A stretch of DNA of 64,000 bases, taken from assembly GCF_003151135.1 (NCBI RefSeq), contig NZ_QEQK01000003.1, positions 62,001 through 126,000 of the forward strand, given 5' to 3'. Below, in pieces: positions 37,910-47,723 of this stretch. The stretch's first letter is position 1, and each line of letters begins with the position of its first letter. The translations under genes were made by a program, and so were the position numbers. Below the pieces are notes generated by a model. That model saw nothing but the letters and a program-made list of their open reading frames with translations. It did no database searches and was not told the origin of the DNA. Source of the stretch: Abyssibacter profundi (GTDB lineage: Bacteria; Pseudomonadota; Gammaproteobacteria; Nevskiales; OUC007).

Positions 37910-38490
37910 GGCTCGGTCTCCGGTAGCGATGGGGGTGCGCTGGGCCTGGGCAGGACATCCGGATTCAGGATGCCGCGCAGCTTGGCGTGGGCGCGGGATA
38001 ACTGGGATTTCGAAAAGCTGGGCGTCTTGCCCATCATTTCGGCGATTTCTGGGTGCGTGTAGCCTTCTACGTGATATAGCCAGACCACCGCCCGGGCGGT
38101 GTCCGGCAGCAGTGTCAGTGCCTGTTCCAGTAGCGTGTCGTCCTGATCGGGCGCGACGCTATCGGCCTCGTGGGCTTCTGGAATCAGCGTCGTCCACCGT
38201 TTGCGCTTGCGCAGCACCTGCAGCGTTTCCCGGACTGCAATCTGGCGCAGCCAACCCCAGAACGGCGATTCACCGCGGAAGGTCTTCACCTTGGCAAAGG
38301 CGCGGATGAAGGTGTCCTGGGTGATGTCGGCGGCCAGGTGGGAACAACCCGCCATCCGGCTGGCCAGATCGAACACCGGGCGTTCAAAGGCACGGTAAAT
38401 CGTTTCCTGGGCACGCAGGTCGCCCCGCCGAAGCGCGGCCACGGTTAGTTCGGAAACGGGAATGTCGAATCGGCTACTCACAACACCCAT
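37882..38490 (-). CDS. ECF-type RNA polymerase sigma factor
   Basis: 202 residues. Region 2 reads LRAQETIYRAFERPVFDLAS, then DITQDTFIRAFAKVKTFRGE and SPFWGWLRQIAVRETLQVLR; region 4 reads LTLLPDTARAVVWLYHVEGY then THPEIAEMMGKTPSFSKSQL. It would direct transcription in response to an envelope signal held by the neighbouring membrane protein. It has a proline-rich C-terminal tail beyond region 4. The ATG at 38490 is the first good start; the longer upstream frame is not conserved. Confidence 0.88.
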   Translation of the reverse strand: MGVVSSRFDIPVSELTVAALRRGDLRAQETIYRAFERPVFDLASRMAGCSHLAADITQDTFIRAFAKVKTFRGESPFWGWLRQIAVRETLQVLRKRKRWTTLIPEAHEADSVAPDQDDTLLEQALTLLPDTARAVVWLYHVEGYTHPEIAEMMGKTPSFSKSQLSRAHAKLRGILNPDVLPRPSAPPSLPETEPCLKPLSAS

Positions 38491-38573
38491 GATGCGGTGG
38501 CGGTGGAAAGGGTCGCGCGTCAGCCGGGTCTTCGCGTCGCCGCTGGGTTCGCGCCCGCGGCCGGACGGCGTGA

Positions 38574-39095
38574 TTACAGGCCGGTGAGCCCCCGCAGCAG
38601 CCACCAGACCAGCGCGTTCACCGCAAAGCCGAGAATCGTCACCCCGAGGGCGCGGCCCGTACTGCCGTAATCCAGCGCCTGGCGCACCGCGACGACCGTA
38701 CTGGCAATCGTCCACAACGTGGCGACCAGATACACCAGGCCGCCGACCAGCGGCACCCAGCCGAAGACGCGTAGCAGGCCCGGCGCCTGGGCAAAGCCCA
38801 GCGTGCGCATGACCTGGCCCACGTCGGCACGGGTGCCGGCTTCGGGCAGCCACTTGGCGCCCACCACGTAAATCACCACGGCCCAGACCACCCAGCCGAG
38901 CAGCGCGCCCACGGCGGCCATGAGCAGTGACATGAATCCGCCGGCCGCCAGCAGACCCAGGCCGGAGGCCACGGCAACCAGGCCGACGACTGCGGCTGCC
39001 TGTGCGGTCGCGCTCCGGTCGGCCTCGACTTCCTCGTAGGTGGCCGCATCCAGCCGGGCGGCACCGACGATGCGCTGAACAAAGGTCTGGCTCAT
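38574..39095 (-). CDS. YIP1-family integral membrane protein
   Basis: 173 residues with about five hydrophobic segments. RIVGAARLDAATYEEVEADR then the glycine-rich membrane helices (VVGLVAVASGLGLLAAGG, WVVWAVVIYVVGAKWL) and TLGFAQAPGLLRVFGWVPLV match the bacterial YIP1 family. Function unknown. It starts four bases before the pepF-like stop, so the two are likely co-transcribed. Confidence 0.8.
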   Translation of the reverse strand: MSQTFVQRIVGAARLDAATYEEVEADRSATAQAAAVVGLVAVASGLGLLAAGGFMSLLMAAVGALLGWVVWAVVIYVVGAKWLPEAGTRADVGQVMRTLGFAQAPGLLRVFGWVPLVGGLVYLVATLWTIASTVVAVRQALDYGSTGRALGVTILGFAVNALVWWLLRGLTGL

Positions 39096-39099
39096 GGGG

Positions 39100-40971
39100 T
39101 TAGTCCTCCTGGCGGTCGAGAATCGTCTCGATCTGATCCATGACCGCATTGAGCTTGCCGAAGACCGCGTCGTAGGGCGCGGCGGTGGTCATGTCGACGC
39201 CGGCGGCGACCAGCAGGTCATGTGGATCGTCGCTGCCGCCGGCGCGCAGCAATTGCAGGTAGCCGTCTCGGGCCGTGGTATCGCCTGCCAGGATTTTCTC
39301 GGCAAATGCCGCGCCAGCGGTGATGGATGTGGCGTATTGGTACACGTAGAAATTGCGATAAAAGTGCGGAATGTAGGCCCACTCGATGTGAAACGCGGGA
39401 TCGATGGTCAGCACCCCTTCGTCGTGACCGTGGTAGCGCTTGAGGATGTCGCCGTACAACTCCGATAGCCGCGCCCCCGACAGCGGGGTGCCTTCTGCGT
39501 AGGCCTCATGCACGGTGAGTTCGTACTCTGCAAACATGGCCTGCCGGAAAAACGTGCCGCGCCACTGCTCCAGCAGAAAGCCGAGATAAAACAGGCGTTC
39601 TTCGTCCGAGGTGGCGGCCTGCATCCGGTTGTCGATGAGCAACACCTCGTTGACCGTCGAGGCAATCTCGGCCAGGAAAATCGGGTAGCGCGCGGTCTCG
39701 AACGGCTGGGTCTCGCTGGACAACATGGTGTGCACGGCATGGCCCCATTCATGCGCCAGTGTCGACACTGAATCGAAGTCGTCGTTGTAGTTCATGAGCA
39801 CGTAGGGGTGCACGTCGTAGGCCGACCCCGACATGTAGGCGCCCGAAACCTTGCCCTCGCGCGGGTACAGGTCCATCCAGCGGGCGTTGAGGCCGCGGGT
39901 GAGCTTGGCGACGTAATCCGGACCCAGCGGCGCCATGGCCTTGATGATTAAGGGACGGGCCGTTTCGATGGGGTAGTTCGTCTCCAGTTCGACCAGCGGT
40001 GGGTAGATGTCGTAGTAGCGAATCTGCTCCAGCCCGAGAATGCGCTCGCGCAGTTTCAGATACCGGTGCAGCACGGCCAGGTTGGCGTTCACCTGATCGA
40101 CCAGGTTGCGATACACCGCCTCGGGGACGTGAGTCCCGCCCAGGCTGGCGGCCAGGGTGCTGTCGTAACCACGGGCGTCGGCGAAGAACTTGGCCTGCTG
40201 CAGATGGGCGTGGAAGGTTTCACCCATGGTCTGCTCGTAGTCGTTCCAGGTGCCCCAAAACGCTTCGAAGACCCGCTCACGGTCGGCGCGGTTGGCTGCC
40301 GCCCGGTGTTTGGCATAGCCCGCCTGCGACAGACGCACGGTCTGGCCGTCGGATAACTCGATGTTGGGCCACGGGATATTGGCATTGGCCAGGGTGCGAT
40401 AAATCGAGGCCGGGGAGCCGCCCATGGCGCCCGCGGACGCCAGCAGCGCTTCCCGGGCCGGGTCGAGGGTGTGGGGCGCCCGGCGTAAGGTCGTCTCTAG
40501 CAGCCGGTCGTAGCGCTCCAGCTTGGGCAGGCGCTGCGTGAAGTCCGCAATGGTCTCGCCGCCCAATGCGATGATCTCCGGCGCCATGTAGCTGGTGACT
40601 TCGCCAAAGCGGGTGTACAGGCGTCGTACCTGCTGGCGCATTTCTGCCGGGATGGGCTGGCTGGTGTCCTGATCGGCCAGCAGGCTGGCATAGACGCCCA
40701 CGCGGTAAAGCCTGCGCAAGGCGCTGTAGTAGCGCTCCAGACAGGTGTTCAATCCTTTGGGATTGCCCAGCCGGCCTTCGCATTCGGCGAGCGCGTCGAA
40801 GTAACGCTCCAGCTTGCGACGTTCGGTATTCCACTCGGCGACATCGCGGAACAAATCGCGAAGATCCCAGCGATTCGGATCATTGGTCGGGTCGGTCGCG
40901 GCGCTGGCCGTGGTCAAAACCGCGCCGAACAGGGTGATGGCCGCGATGGCAGCCTGCAGTCCCATGCGCAT
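39100..40971 (-). CDS. Exported oligoendopeptidase F-type metallopeptidase (M3B)
   Basis: 623 residues. An N-terminal signal peptide (MGLQAAIAAITLFGAVLTTASA) makes it periplasmic, unlike the cytoplasmic PepF of Gram-positives. The zinc site is LAHEWGHAVH near residue 405 with the third ligand in FLAEIASTVNE about 25 residues later, and the FHIEWAYIPHFYRNFYVYQY block supplies the substrate-binding tyrosines. It probably trims short peptides. The ATG at 40971 follows GGGGAG; the longer frame would cross the divergent purD promoter. Confidence 0.9.
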   Translation of the reverse strand: MRMGLQAAIAAITLFGAVLTTASAATDPTNDPNRWDLRDLFRDVAEWNTERRKLERYFDALAECEGRLGNPKGLNTCLERYYSALRRLYRVGVYASLLADQDTSQPIPAEMRQQVRRLYTRFGEVTSYMAPEIIALGGETIADFTQRLPKLERYDRLLETTLRRAPHTLDPAREALLASAGAMGGSPASIYRTLANANIPWPNIELSDGQTVRLSQAGYAKHRAAANRADRERVFEAFWGTWNDYEQTMGETFHAHLQQAKFFADARGYDSTLAASLGGTHVPEAVYRNLVDQVNANLAVLHRYLKLRERILGLEQIRYYDIYPPLVELETNYPIETARPLIIKAMAPLGPDYVAKLTRGLNARWMDLYPREGKVSGAYMSGSAYDVHPYVLMNYNDDFDSVSTLAHEWGHAVHTMLSSETQPFETARYPIFLAEIASTVNEVLLIDNRMQAATSDEERLFYLGFLLEQWRGTFFRQAMFAEYELTVHEAYAEGTPLSGARLSELYGDILKRYHGHDEGVLTIDPAFHIEWAYIPHFYRNFYVYQYATSITAGAAFAEKILAGDTTARDGYLQLLRAGGSDDPHDLLVAAGVDMTTAAPYDAVFGKLNAVMDQIETILDRQED

Positions 40972-41094
40972 GAGCGCTCCCCTTGAAATGGTTGCAGTGA
41001 CTGTGATTCGGGCCGGGCAGCGCGTCAAGGCGGTGGTAAACTCGCGCACCATTTGACTGTATGCATCGCAACCCCTGCGGTTGCCTGACTCCTT

Positions 41095-42387
41095 ATGTCT
41101 GATCACACCGTTCTCGTCGTTGGCGGCGGAGGCCGCGAACACGCCCTGGCCTGGAAACTTGCACAGTCACCCAAGGTGAGCCGCGTGCTGGTGGCACCCG
41201 GGAATGCGGGCACGGCCATTGAGCCGTTGTGCGAGAACGTGGCCGTGGCCGCCGAAGACGTGGACGGTTTGCTGGCACTGGCCGACCGTGAAGCCGTGGC
41301 CCTGACCGTGGTCGGGCCGGAGGCGCCGTTGGCTGCCGGCATCGTGGACCGTTTCCGGGACGCCGGGCTCAAATGCTTCGGCCCGACGGCGGCCGGTGCC
41401 CAGCTTGAATCGAGCAAGGCGTTCGCCAAGGCCTTCATGGAGCGTCATGGGATTCCGACGGCCGCCTACGCCGAATTCACGGACACCGACGCCGCGCTGA
41501 CCTACCTGCGCGAGCAGGGCGCGCCGATCGTCATCAAGGCCGATGGCCTGGCCGCAGGCAAGGGTGTGGTTGTGGCCCAGACCTTGGAGCAGGCCGAGGC
41601 CGCCGTGCGCGACATGCTCGACGACGGCAGCTTCGGTGCGGCCGGCGCCAAGGTGGTCATCGAGGAATTCCTGCCCGGCGAAGAGGCGAGCTTCATCGTC
41701 ATGGCGGCGGGTGATGCCGTGGTCGAGTTTGCCTCGTCACAGGATCACAAGCCGGCGCTGGATGGTGACCGGGGACCGAACACCGGCGGCATGGGGGCTT
41801 ATTCGCCGGCACCTGTCGTGACGCCTGACATTCATGCCACGATTCGTCGCGACGTGATCGATCGCGCGCTGGCCGGGTTCGCCGCTGACGGCATCGAGTA
41901 TCTGGGCTTTCTGTACGCCGGCCTGATGATCGACCCGAATGGTGGCGTCAAGGTGCTGGAGTTCAATTGCCGACTCGGTGACCCCGAAACCCAGCCGCTG
42001 CTGAGCCGTCTGGATAGCGATTTGTTCGACCTGTGTCTGGCAGCCGTCGATGGGCACCTGGGTTTGATGAGCGCGCGGTGGAATCCACAGGCCGCACTGG
42101 GCGTGGTCATGGCCGCTGGCGGGTATCCCGGCGCCTACGACAAGGGCCAGGTGATCGAGGGACTGGAGGCCGCCGCCGGCACCGGGGCCAAGGTCTTCCA
42201 TGCCGGCACCGCACTGGATGCTGACGGCCAGGTCGTGACCGCGGGGGGGCGTGTGCTCTGCGTCACCGCATTGGGCGATGACGTGGCCGCCGCCCAGGCT
42301 GGCGCCTATGCCGCAGCCGACAAGATTTGCTGGGAAGGCGTGCATCTGCGTCGCGACATCGGCGCCAAGGCGATTGCCCGCGGCTAG
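41095..42387 (+). CDS. purD: Phosphoribosylamine-glycine ligase
   Basis: 430 residues, ATP-grasp fold. [57 protein letters not shown] and [17 protein letters not shown] are all standard. It forms glycinamide ribonucleotide in purine synthesis. It is divergent from the pepF-like gene across 123 bases that must hold both promoters. purH, its usual partner, is not in this window. Confidence 0.97.
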   Translation: MSDHTVLVVGGGGREHALAWKLAQSPKVSRVLVAPGNAGTAIEPLCENVAVAAEDVDGLLALADREAVALTVVGPEAPLAAGIVDRFRDAGLKCFGPTAAGAQLESSKAFAKAFMERHGIPTAAYAEFTDTDAALTYLREQGAPIVIKADGLAAGKGVVVAQTLEQAEAAVRDMLDDGSFGAAGAKVVIEEFLPGEEASFIVMAAGDAVVEFASSQDHKPALDGDRGPNTGGMGAYSPAPVVTPDIHATIRRDVIDRALAGFAADGIEYLGFLYAGLMIDPNGGVKVLEFNCRLGDPETQPLLSRLDSDLFDLCLAAVDGHLGLMSARWNPQAALGVVMAAGGYPGAYDKGQVIEGLEAAAGTGAKVFHAGTALDADGQVVTAGGRVLCVTALGDDVAAAQAGAYAAADKICWEGVHLRRDIGAKAIARG

Positions 42388-42395
42388 GTGCCAGG

Positions 42396-43346
42396 ATGTT
42401 GTTCTGGTTGCTTGTTGTTCTGGCGTTGCTGGTGTTTGCCGGAAGGCGGCGTGCACGGCTAATCGAACAGGACTATCCCCCTGTGGGCGAACTGCGCCGG
42501 CTGGATGGGCGCGAAGTCCACGTGGTGGAGGCCGGCGAGGGGCCGGCGATCATCCTGCTGCATGGGGCCAGTTCGAATCTGCGGGACTGGACTGAAAGTC
42601 TGCTTCCGCTGCTGGCCCGCGAGTTCCGCGTGATCGCCATTGATCGGCCTGGCCTGGGGCATAGCGCGGCGTCCCGCGACTGGCTGAACCCTGGCGATCT
42701 GGCGGATTTCGTCCTCAATGCCGCAGATGAGCTGGGTGCCCGGCAGCCGGTCATCGTCGGGCACTCCTGGTCGGGCTCGGTGGCGCTGGCCGCATTAACC
42801 GACCAGGGTCACCGCGTTGCCGGTGCAGTGAGCCTGGCGGGCGTGGCCAGCCATTGGGTGGGCGGAATCGGCTGGCCGACGCATCTGGCGCGGGTGCCGA
42901 TCCTGGGGCGCTTGTTTTGTCATGCCGTCGTGCCCTTATTGGGGCCGACGATGATGCCGGCGGCCATTGCCAAGATTTTTCGCCCGAACACCGTGCCGGA
43001 AGGCTACGCAGAACGCATTGCCGCGCCGCTGGCTTTGCGTCCCGGCGCCTTTTGGTCCAATGCGCGCGACCTCGTGCGGCTGAACCGCTTTCTACAGACC
43101 CAGAGCACACGCTATCGGGGGATTACCCAGCCCTTGCTGGTCATCCACGGCCAGGACGATGCGGTGGTGCCGTTCTGGAACCACGGCGAGCGGCTCACGG
43201 CCCTGCTGCCCGAGGCCGAGGTCCAGCTGCTGCCGGGCATGGGCCACGCGCCGCATCACGTCGCGCCCGAGGACATCGCCGAGCGCATTGCGGCGTTTGC
43301 GCGGCGCTGCCAGGCCGCGGGTGATGACAGGCCGGCAGCGGTGTGA
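42396..43346 (+). CDS. Membrane-anchored alpha/beta hydrolase
   Basis: 316 residues. An N-terminal membrane helix (LFWLLVVLALLVFAG) is followed by the hydrolase core: oxyanion loop LLHGASSNLRDW, nucleophile GHSWSG, acid in VIHGQDDAVVPFWNHGE and histidine in GMGHAPHHVAPE. Substrate unknown; esterase, lipase or haloalkane-dehalogenase-like activity are all possible. It begins nine bases after purD. Confidence 0.87.
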   Translation: MLFWLLVVLALLVFAGRRRARLIEQDYPPVGELRRLDGREVHVVEAGEGPAIILLHGASSNLRDWTESLLPLLAREFRVIAIDRPGLGHSAASRDWLNPGDLADFVLNAADELGARQPVIVGHSWSGSVALAALTDQGHRVAGAVSLAGVASHWVGGIGWPTHLARVPILGRLFCHAVVPLLGPTMMPAAIAKIFRPNTVPEGYAERIAAPLALRPGAFWSNARDLVRLNRFLQTQSTRYRGITQPLLVIHGQDDAVVPFWNHGERLTALLPEAEVQLLPGMGHAPHHVAPEDIAERIAAFARRCQAAGDDRPAAV

Positions 43347-43397
43347 TGCCTTGTTCGCTGAGAATGAACTCTTCGTTGAGCCGGGCGTCTGTCTGAC

Positions 43398-43886
43398 ATG
43401 GCCATGAGCTTGCTCGACAGTGCGCTGCGCCGGGTTCAGGTGCGCAAGGCCGGTGAGGTGACACTCATCGTGTTTGATGGCCTGGGTGCGGTGGCAACCG
43501 ATACCCTGGGATTTCGCTCGGCCGAGCGTTGGGCCTTTTCGCGGATTTCCAGCGGCAATGTGGTTCGGGACCGCACCACGTTTCTTGAGCGGCTGGAAAC
43601 GGCGATTGTCCGGCGTGGCACGTCGGTGACGACGACCCACGGCACGTCGCGAGGGGTGGCCGGGCTGGCCAAGAAGATGAAGCAGGCCGGTTACAACCTG
43701 TCCGAGTGGCAGCTGACACAGGCCGCCAAGGACATTCTCGATCCCCCGCCGGAGACCGACGCAGACATGGATGCCGACGAAGAGCCGGCAGACGAGGGTC
43801 ACCCTGATGATCCGACGCCCATCGAGGTCTCGCCCCGGCGTGACACGGTGGACCGTTCGGGCATCGATCACAGCCTGGACGACTAG
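43398..43886 (+). CDS. Protein of unknown function
   Basis: 162 residues. The first 110 are basic and helical (LLDSALRRVQVRKAGEVTLI, AGLAKKMKQAGYNLSEWQL); the last 45 are very acidic and proline-rich (DADMDADEEPADEGHPDDP). No family recognised. It lies between the hydrolase and dusB on the same strand, and an ATG at 43404 is an equally good start. Confidence 0.55.
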   Translation: MAMSLLDSALRRVQVRKAGEVTLIVFDGLGAVATDTLGFRSAERWAFSRISSGNVVRDRTTFLERLETAIVRRGTSVTTTHGTSRGVAGLAKKMKQAGYNLSEWQLTQAAKDILDPPPETDADMDADEEPADEGHPDDPTPIEVSPRRDTVDRSGIDHSLDD

Positions 43887-43920
43887 CGTGGTAGTGAACG
43901 AGCACCCCAATCGCGAAGCC

Positions 43921-44925
43921 ATGACCCTGCAGCTGGGCAGGCATTGCATCGCCCCGGCGCTGGTGCTGGCGCCGATGGCCGGTGTGACCGACAAGCCGTT
44001 TCGTCAGCTGTGTCGCCGATTGGGAGCAGGGTTGGCCCCTTCAGAAATGCTGACCGCCGACCCCGGACTTTGGGAGACACCCAAGTCGCGCGCGCGCATG
44101 GATCACAGCGGAGAACCCGGGCCGATCTCCGTCCAGATTGCCGGCTACGACCCGGCGATGATGGCGAATGCTGCGCGCCACAACGTGGCCCACGGGGCCG
44201 ATATTGTCGACATCAACATGGGCTGCCCCGCCAAGAAGGTCTGCAAGCGCGATGCCGGGTCGGCCCTGATGAAGGACGAGGCGCTGGTCGCACGGATTCT
44301 CTCGGCGGTGGTCGATGCCGTGGATGTGCCGGTGACGCTTAAGACCCGCACGGGCTGGGCGGCCGGGCATCGCAATGCCGTGCGCATTGCACGCATCGCC
44401 GAGGACAGCGGCATCGCCGCCATCGCCATCCATGGCCGAACCCGCGATCAGAAATATGCCGGACAGGCGGAGTACGAGACCATTCGCTCGGTCAAGCAGG
44501 CCGTCGGGATTCCGGTGCTGGCCAACGGTGACATCGATTCACCCGAGAAGGCCTTGCAGGTCCTGGAAGCCACCCGCGCGGATGGCCTGCTGATTGGCCG
44601 GGCGGCGCAGGGTCGGCCCTGGATTTTTCGCGAGATCGATCATTTCCTGCGCACGGGCGAGCATTTGCCGTCGCCGGATGCCCGCCAGATCAGCGCATGG
44701 TTGACCGAGCATCTGGATGGCATCTACCGGCTATACGGCGAGTATCGCGGCGTGCGCATCGCCCGCAAGCACATCGGCTGGTATGTGGCCGATCAACCGG
44801 CACGCGCCGCTTTTCTCAAGCAGGCGATGCGCCTGGAATCAGCCGATGCACAGCTGGTCGCCGTGCGCCGTTATTTCGAGGGCGAGGCCCACCCGGATCG
44901 CGATTCGGTGGGTCAGGCTGCCTGA
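43921..44925 (+). CDS. dusB: tRNA-dihydrouridine synthase B
   Basis: 334 residues. VLAPMAGVTDKPFRQLC, SEMLTA, VQIAGYDPAMMANAAR, the catalytic cysteine in DINMGCPAKKVCKRDAGSAL, TLKTRTGW and IHGRTRDQKYAG identify the FMN-dependent Dus fold, and KKVCKRDAGSALM is the DusB form. It reduces uridine in the tRNA D-loop. fis, which often follows dusB, is absent. Confidence 0.93.
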   Translation: MTLQLGRHCIAPALVLAPMAGVTDKPFRQLCRRLGAGLAPSEMLTADPGLWETPKSRARMDHSGEPGPISVQIAGYDPAMMANAARHNVAHGADIVDINMGCPAKKVCKRDAGSALMKDEALVARILSAVVDAVDVPVTLKTRTGWAAGHRNAVRIARIAEDSGIAAIAIHGRTRDQKYAGQAEYETIRSVKQAVGIPVLANGDIDSPEKALQVLEATRADGLLIGRAAQGRPWIFREIDHFLRTGEHLPSPDARQISAWLTEHLDGIYRLYGEYRGVRIARKHIGWYVADQPARAAFLKQAMRLESADAQLVAVRRYFEGEAHPDRDSVGQAA

Positions 44926-44933
44926 CGGACCGG

Positions 44934-45656
44934 CTAGGGCATCCGCACCTGGACCGGGTCGCCCAGGTTCAATCCAGCCGCCTGCATGGCCGAGCCCTGG
45001 TTGACGGCCAGTTCGATGAATCCATTGGAGTTCGTGTACCACAGCGCATGGCCCGGAGGGCGATCTCCGAAGGTGCGCGCGGGCGCGAAGGACAGGCCGC
45101 CGGCCATCAGTGTGGCGTTTGGCGCCATGTCGCGAAGGCCGGTCCAGGCGTTGCCGAAGGCATCGGCATAGATCACGCGGGCGCGGTCCTGCGGCATGCC
45201 GTCTTCGGGGGCGGCGCATTCGTGATGCGGTGGCCAGTCACCCAGGGCAAGACGCGCCGCCGAGGGGGCAAACAGGTCCCGACCATGAAAGCTGGCTGAC
45301 ATCCCGTCGGGTTGCCACGCCAGGTGCCACCATCGACTCGGGTGATGGGCGACGGCGACCGCGTTCAGCAGTCCATTGTCGGGACCGACAAACAGGCGGT
45401 TGCCGGCTTCGACGATGACCGGATGCCGGGTCGTCCCCACGCCGGGGTCGATGACGGCGCAGACCACGGCATCTTCGGGCAGGCGCTCGGTGAAGGCTTC
45501 CAGCAGCCAGCCCGCCGCATGCGGCGAGAAGGCCGGCGCATCGTGCATGAGATCAAAGACCGGGACCTGCGGTGCAAGGCGATGGACAGCCAAGCGTAGC
45601 TGACCCACATAAGGGCCATCGAATCCGAAATCAGTGAACAGGATGACCGGGCGCAT
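44934..45656 (-). CDS. SAM hydroxide adenosyltransferase (DUF62)
   Basis: 240 residues. VILFTDFGFDGPYVGQLRLA at the start, VIDPGVGTTRHPVIV, FVGPDNGLLNAVA and a C-terminal SNGFIELAVNQGSAMQAAGL are DUF62 signatures, the family that splits S-adenosylmethionine with hydroxide to adenosine and methionine and is related to fluorinase and chlorinase. The start at 45656 lies 26 bases inside the end of cpxA on the same strand, so the two are translationally linked. Confidence 0.9.
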   Translation of the reverse strand: MRPVILFTDFGFDGPYVGQLRLAVHRLAPQVPVFDLMHDAPAFSPHAAGWLLEAFTERLPEDAVVCAVIDPGVGTTRHPVIVEAGNRLFVGPDNGLLNAVAVAHHPSRWWHLAWQPDGMSASFHGRDLFAPSAARLALGDWPPHHECAAPEDGMPQDRARVIYADAFGNAWTGLRDMAPNATLMAGGLSFAPARTFGDRPPGHALWYTNSNGFIELAVNQGSAMQAAGLNLGDPVQVRMP

Positions 45657-46986
45657 CGTCGTGAAGATGAAGGCTGGAGGGCAACTGTAACGCGATGCGA
45701 AATCCGGCCGGGTCGATGTTCCGGGCGACGACCCGGCCCTGATGGGCACGCGCCACGCGTTCGACCAGGGCCAGGCCCAGGCCATAGCCGGCATCGGGCT
45801 GGGCGGCTCCCCGCCAGAATGGCTCGAATAGGTGGGGTAGCGCAGTCTCCTCGACACCCGGCCCGTCGTCGACCACGGCGATTTCGATCCAGCTGTCCTG
45901 CCTGAGCAGCTCGATCCGGATGGTGTCTTGAGCGTAGCGCAGCGCGTTGCCGATCAGATTGTCCAGGGCGCGATCGAGCAGGCGCAGGTCCGCCTTGACG
46001 GTGACATCATCCGCTGTGGAGTCCACCCCGAGTTGCAGTGATTGCTCTTGCGCCGCGATGAGATGGCGGTTGACGGCATCCTGGGCGAGCTGCAGCAGCG
46101 AGAGCGGCTGCAGGTCCAGCCGGTTCACGGAGGCGCCACGATGCGCGGGGTCCAGGCGGGCAAACGTGAGGACCTCTTCCACGAGTTCGTCGATGCGCTG
46201 CACGTCCTCGTCACAGCGATCCAGCGCGGAGCTTTGCCCGCTGCGCGCCAACTCCAGCGCCAGGCGCATGCGCGCCAGGGGGGAGCGCAGCTCATGGGAG
46301 ACATCATGCAGGAGTCGGTCCCGGTCGGTCACCAGCGCCTGAATACGCCCGGCCATGGCATCAAAGTCTCTGGCCAGTGCAGCCAAGTCATCCGACCCGT
46401 TGGTGGCCGTTGCAGGCACCCGGGCGGCCAGGTCACCGTCGGCGAATTGGCGGACGGCCGTCTGAATGGCGCGGACGGGGCGGGTCAGTCTGCGCGCCAT
46501 CCAGGCAGCGACGGCCGTAATGACCAACAGCGAGACGAGTAACTGCAGGCCCATGGCCAGCGGCGGGGCGATCATCGGTCGGGCGTCGTCGCGCCGCAGC
46601 GCGACCGCAAAATAGGGTTGGCCGTCCGGGGCGAAGATCTCGACCACCACGGCCAGACGCCCCCGGGGGAGTTCGACGACACCTGGAGCCGCCTCGATCA
46701 GGCGTTGTCTCCACCGCTGCAACTCGGGCGGCAGGGGCCGTGATTCACGCATCAGCAGCAGACGGAAACCGCGGTGACGTAGACGGCGGTGGACGGCACC
46801 CATGCCTTCGCGACCCCGGTACTGGGCAGCGGTGACTGCGTCGGCCAGGGTGTCGGGGTCCAGCGCCGTCAGGGCGCGATAGCGACCCATTTGCTGCGTG
46901 ATGAGCAGGGTCAGCACCAGTGTCACCACCAAGGCCAGCCAGAACGCGACCAGCAATCGCAGGGTCAGGCTACCGCGCATGGTCAT
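45631..46986 (-). CDS. cpxA: CpxA-like sensor histidine kinase
   Basis: 451 residues. Two transmembrane helices (LRLLVAFWLALVVTLVLTLL at about 8-28 and MGLQLLVSLLVITAVAAWMA near 150) bracket a periplasmic sensor of about 115 residues. Then come HAMP, the DVSHELRSPLARMR phosphorylation box (His near 231), an N box (DNLIGNALRYA) and GYGLGLALV. A CpxR box in front of the neighbouring cpxP-like gene supports the Cpx assignment. The ATG at 46986 overlaps the end of cpxR; ATG 46980 is also possible. Confidence 0.85.
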   Translation of the reverse strand: MTMRGSLTLRLLVAFWLALVVTLVLTLLITQQMGRYRALTALDPDTLADAVTAAQYRGREGMGAVHRRLRHRGFRLLLMRESRPLPPELQRWRQRLIEAAPGVVELPRGRLAVVVEIFAPDGQPYFAVALRRDDARPMIAPPLAMGLQLLVSLLVITAVAAWMARRLTRPVRAIQTAVRQFADGDLAARVPATATNGSDDLAALARDFDAMAGRIQALVTDRDRLLHDVSHELRSPLARMRLALELARSGQSSALDRCDEDVQRIDELVEEVLTFARLDPAHRGASVNRLDLQPLSLLQLAQDAVNRHLIAAQEQSLQLGVDSTADDVTVKADLRLLDRALDNLIGNALRYAQDTIRIELLRQDSWIEIAVVDDGPGVEETALPHLFEPFWRGAAQPDAGYGLGLALVERVARAHQGRVVARNIDPAGFRIALQLPSSLHLHDDAPGHPVH

Positions 46987-47683
46987 CCACCAGCAGGTAG
47001 CCCGCGCCGCGCCGGGTGTCGATACGCACGCCGGCCTCGACCTCACCCAGCTTTCGCCGCAGGCGGCTGACGTGCACGTCCACCGCGCGGTCATAGCGCT
47101 CCAGCGGGCGGCCAAGGGCCTGCTCGGTCAGTGTTTCCCGGCTGACAGTCCGGCCCTGGGCCCGGAGCAGGTGGCGCAGAATTTCGAACTCGGCGCCGGT
47201 GAGAGTCAGGGGCACGTCACCACTGCGCACCGACCGGTCAGCCGGGTCCAGCACCAGGCGCCCGAGACGAAGGCCGGTGTCCGCATCATCTTCCGGGCCT
47301 GCACGCACCGCCTGACGTCGCAGGAGGGCGCGCAGGCGCGCGACGAGTTCGCGGGGCATGGCCGGCTTGGCAAGATAGTCGTCGGCGCCAAGTTCCAGGC
47401 CCAGAATGCGGTCCACCGGTTCGCCACGCCCGGACAACATCAGCACGGGCAGATGCCAACGGGCACGAATTCGGGTCAGCGCGTCCAGTCCGGAGATGCC
47501 GGGCAGCATGACATCGAGCACCAGCGCATCGGGCAGCGGCTGTTCCTGCTCCAGCGCGGCCAGGGCTGCTTCGGCACTGTGCACCGCCCGGGCGGTCATG
47601 CCCTGGGTGGCGAGATAGTCGATGAGCAGATCGCAAAGGGCGACATCGTCGTCTGCGATCAGGACGTCTGGCGGATTGTTCAT
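46970..47683 (-). CDS. cpxR: CpxR-like OmpR-family response regulator
   Basis: 237 residues. The receiver has VLIADDDVALCDLL, the phospho-acceptor D57 in DALVLDVMLPG, and K106 in DDYLAKPAMP. The DNA-binding domain carries TLTGAEFEILRHLL, GRTVSRETLTEQ and YDRAVDVHVSRLRRKLGE, the winged-helix recognition block. It is divergent from the cpxP-like gene; a GTAAA-N5-GTAAA box sits 41 bases upstream of its ATG. Confidence 0.88.
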   Translation of the reverse strand: MNNPPDVLIADDDVALCDLLIDYLATQGMTARAVHSAEAALAALEQEQPLPDALVLDVMLPGISGLDALTRIRARWHLPVLMLSGRGEPVDRILGLELGADDYLAKPAMPRELVARLRALLRRQAVRAGPEDDADTGLRLGRLVLDPADRSVRSGDVPLTLTGAEFEILRHLLRAQGRTVSRETLTEQALGRPLERYDRAVDVHVSRLRRKLGEVEAGVRIDTRRGAGYLLVDDHAR

Positions 47684-47723
47684 GTCGGCAGTGTGCCGAG
47701 TTCAATCGGGCTTCGGCGAGGGC

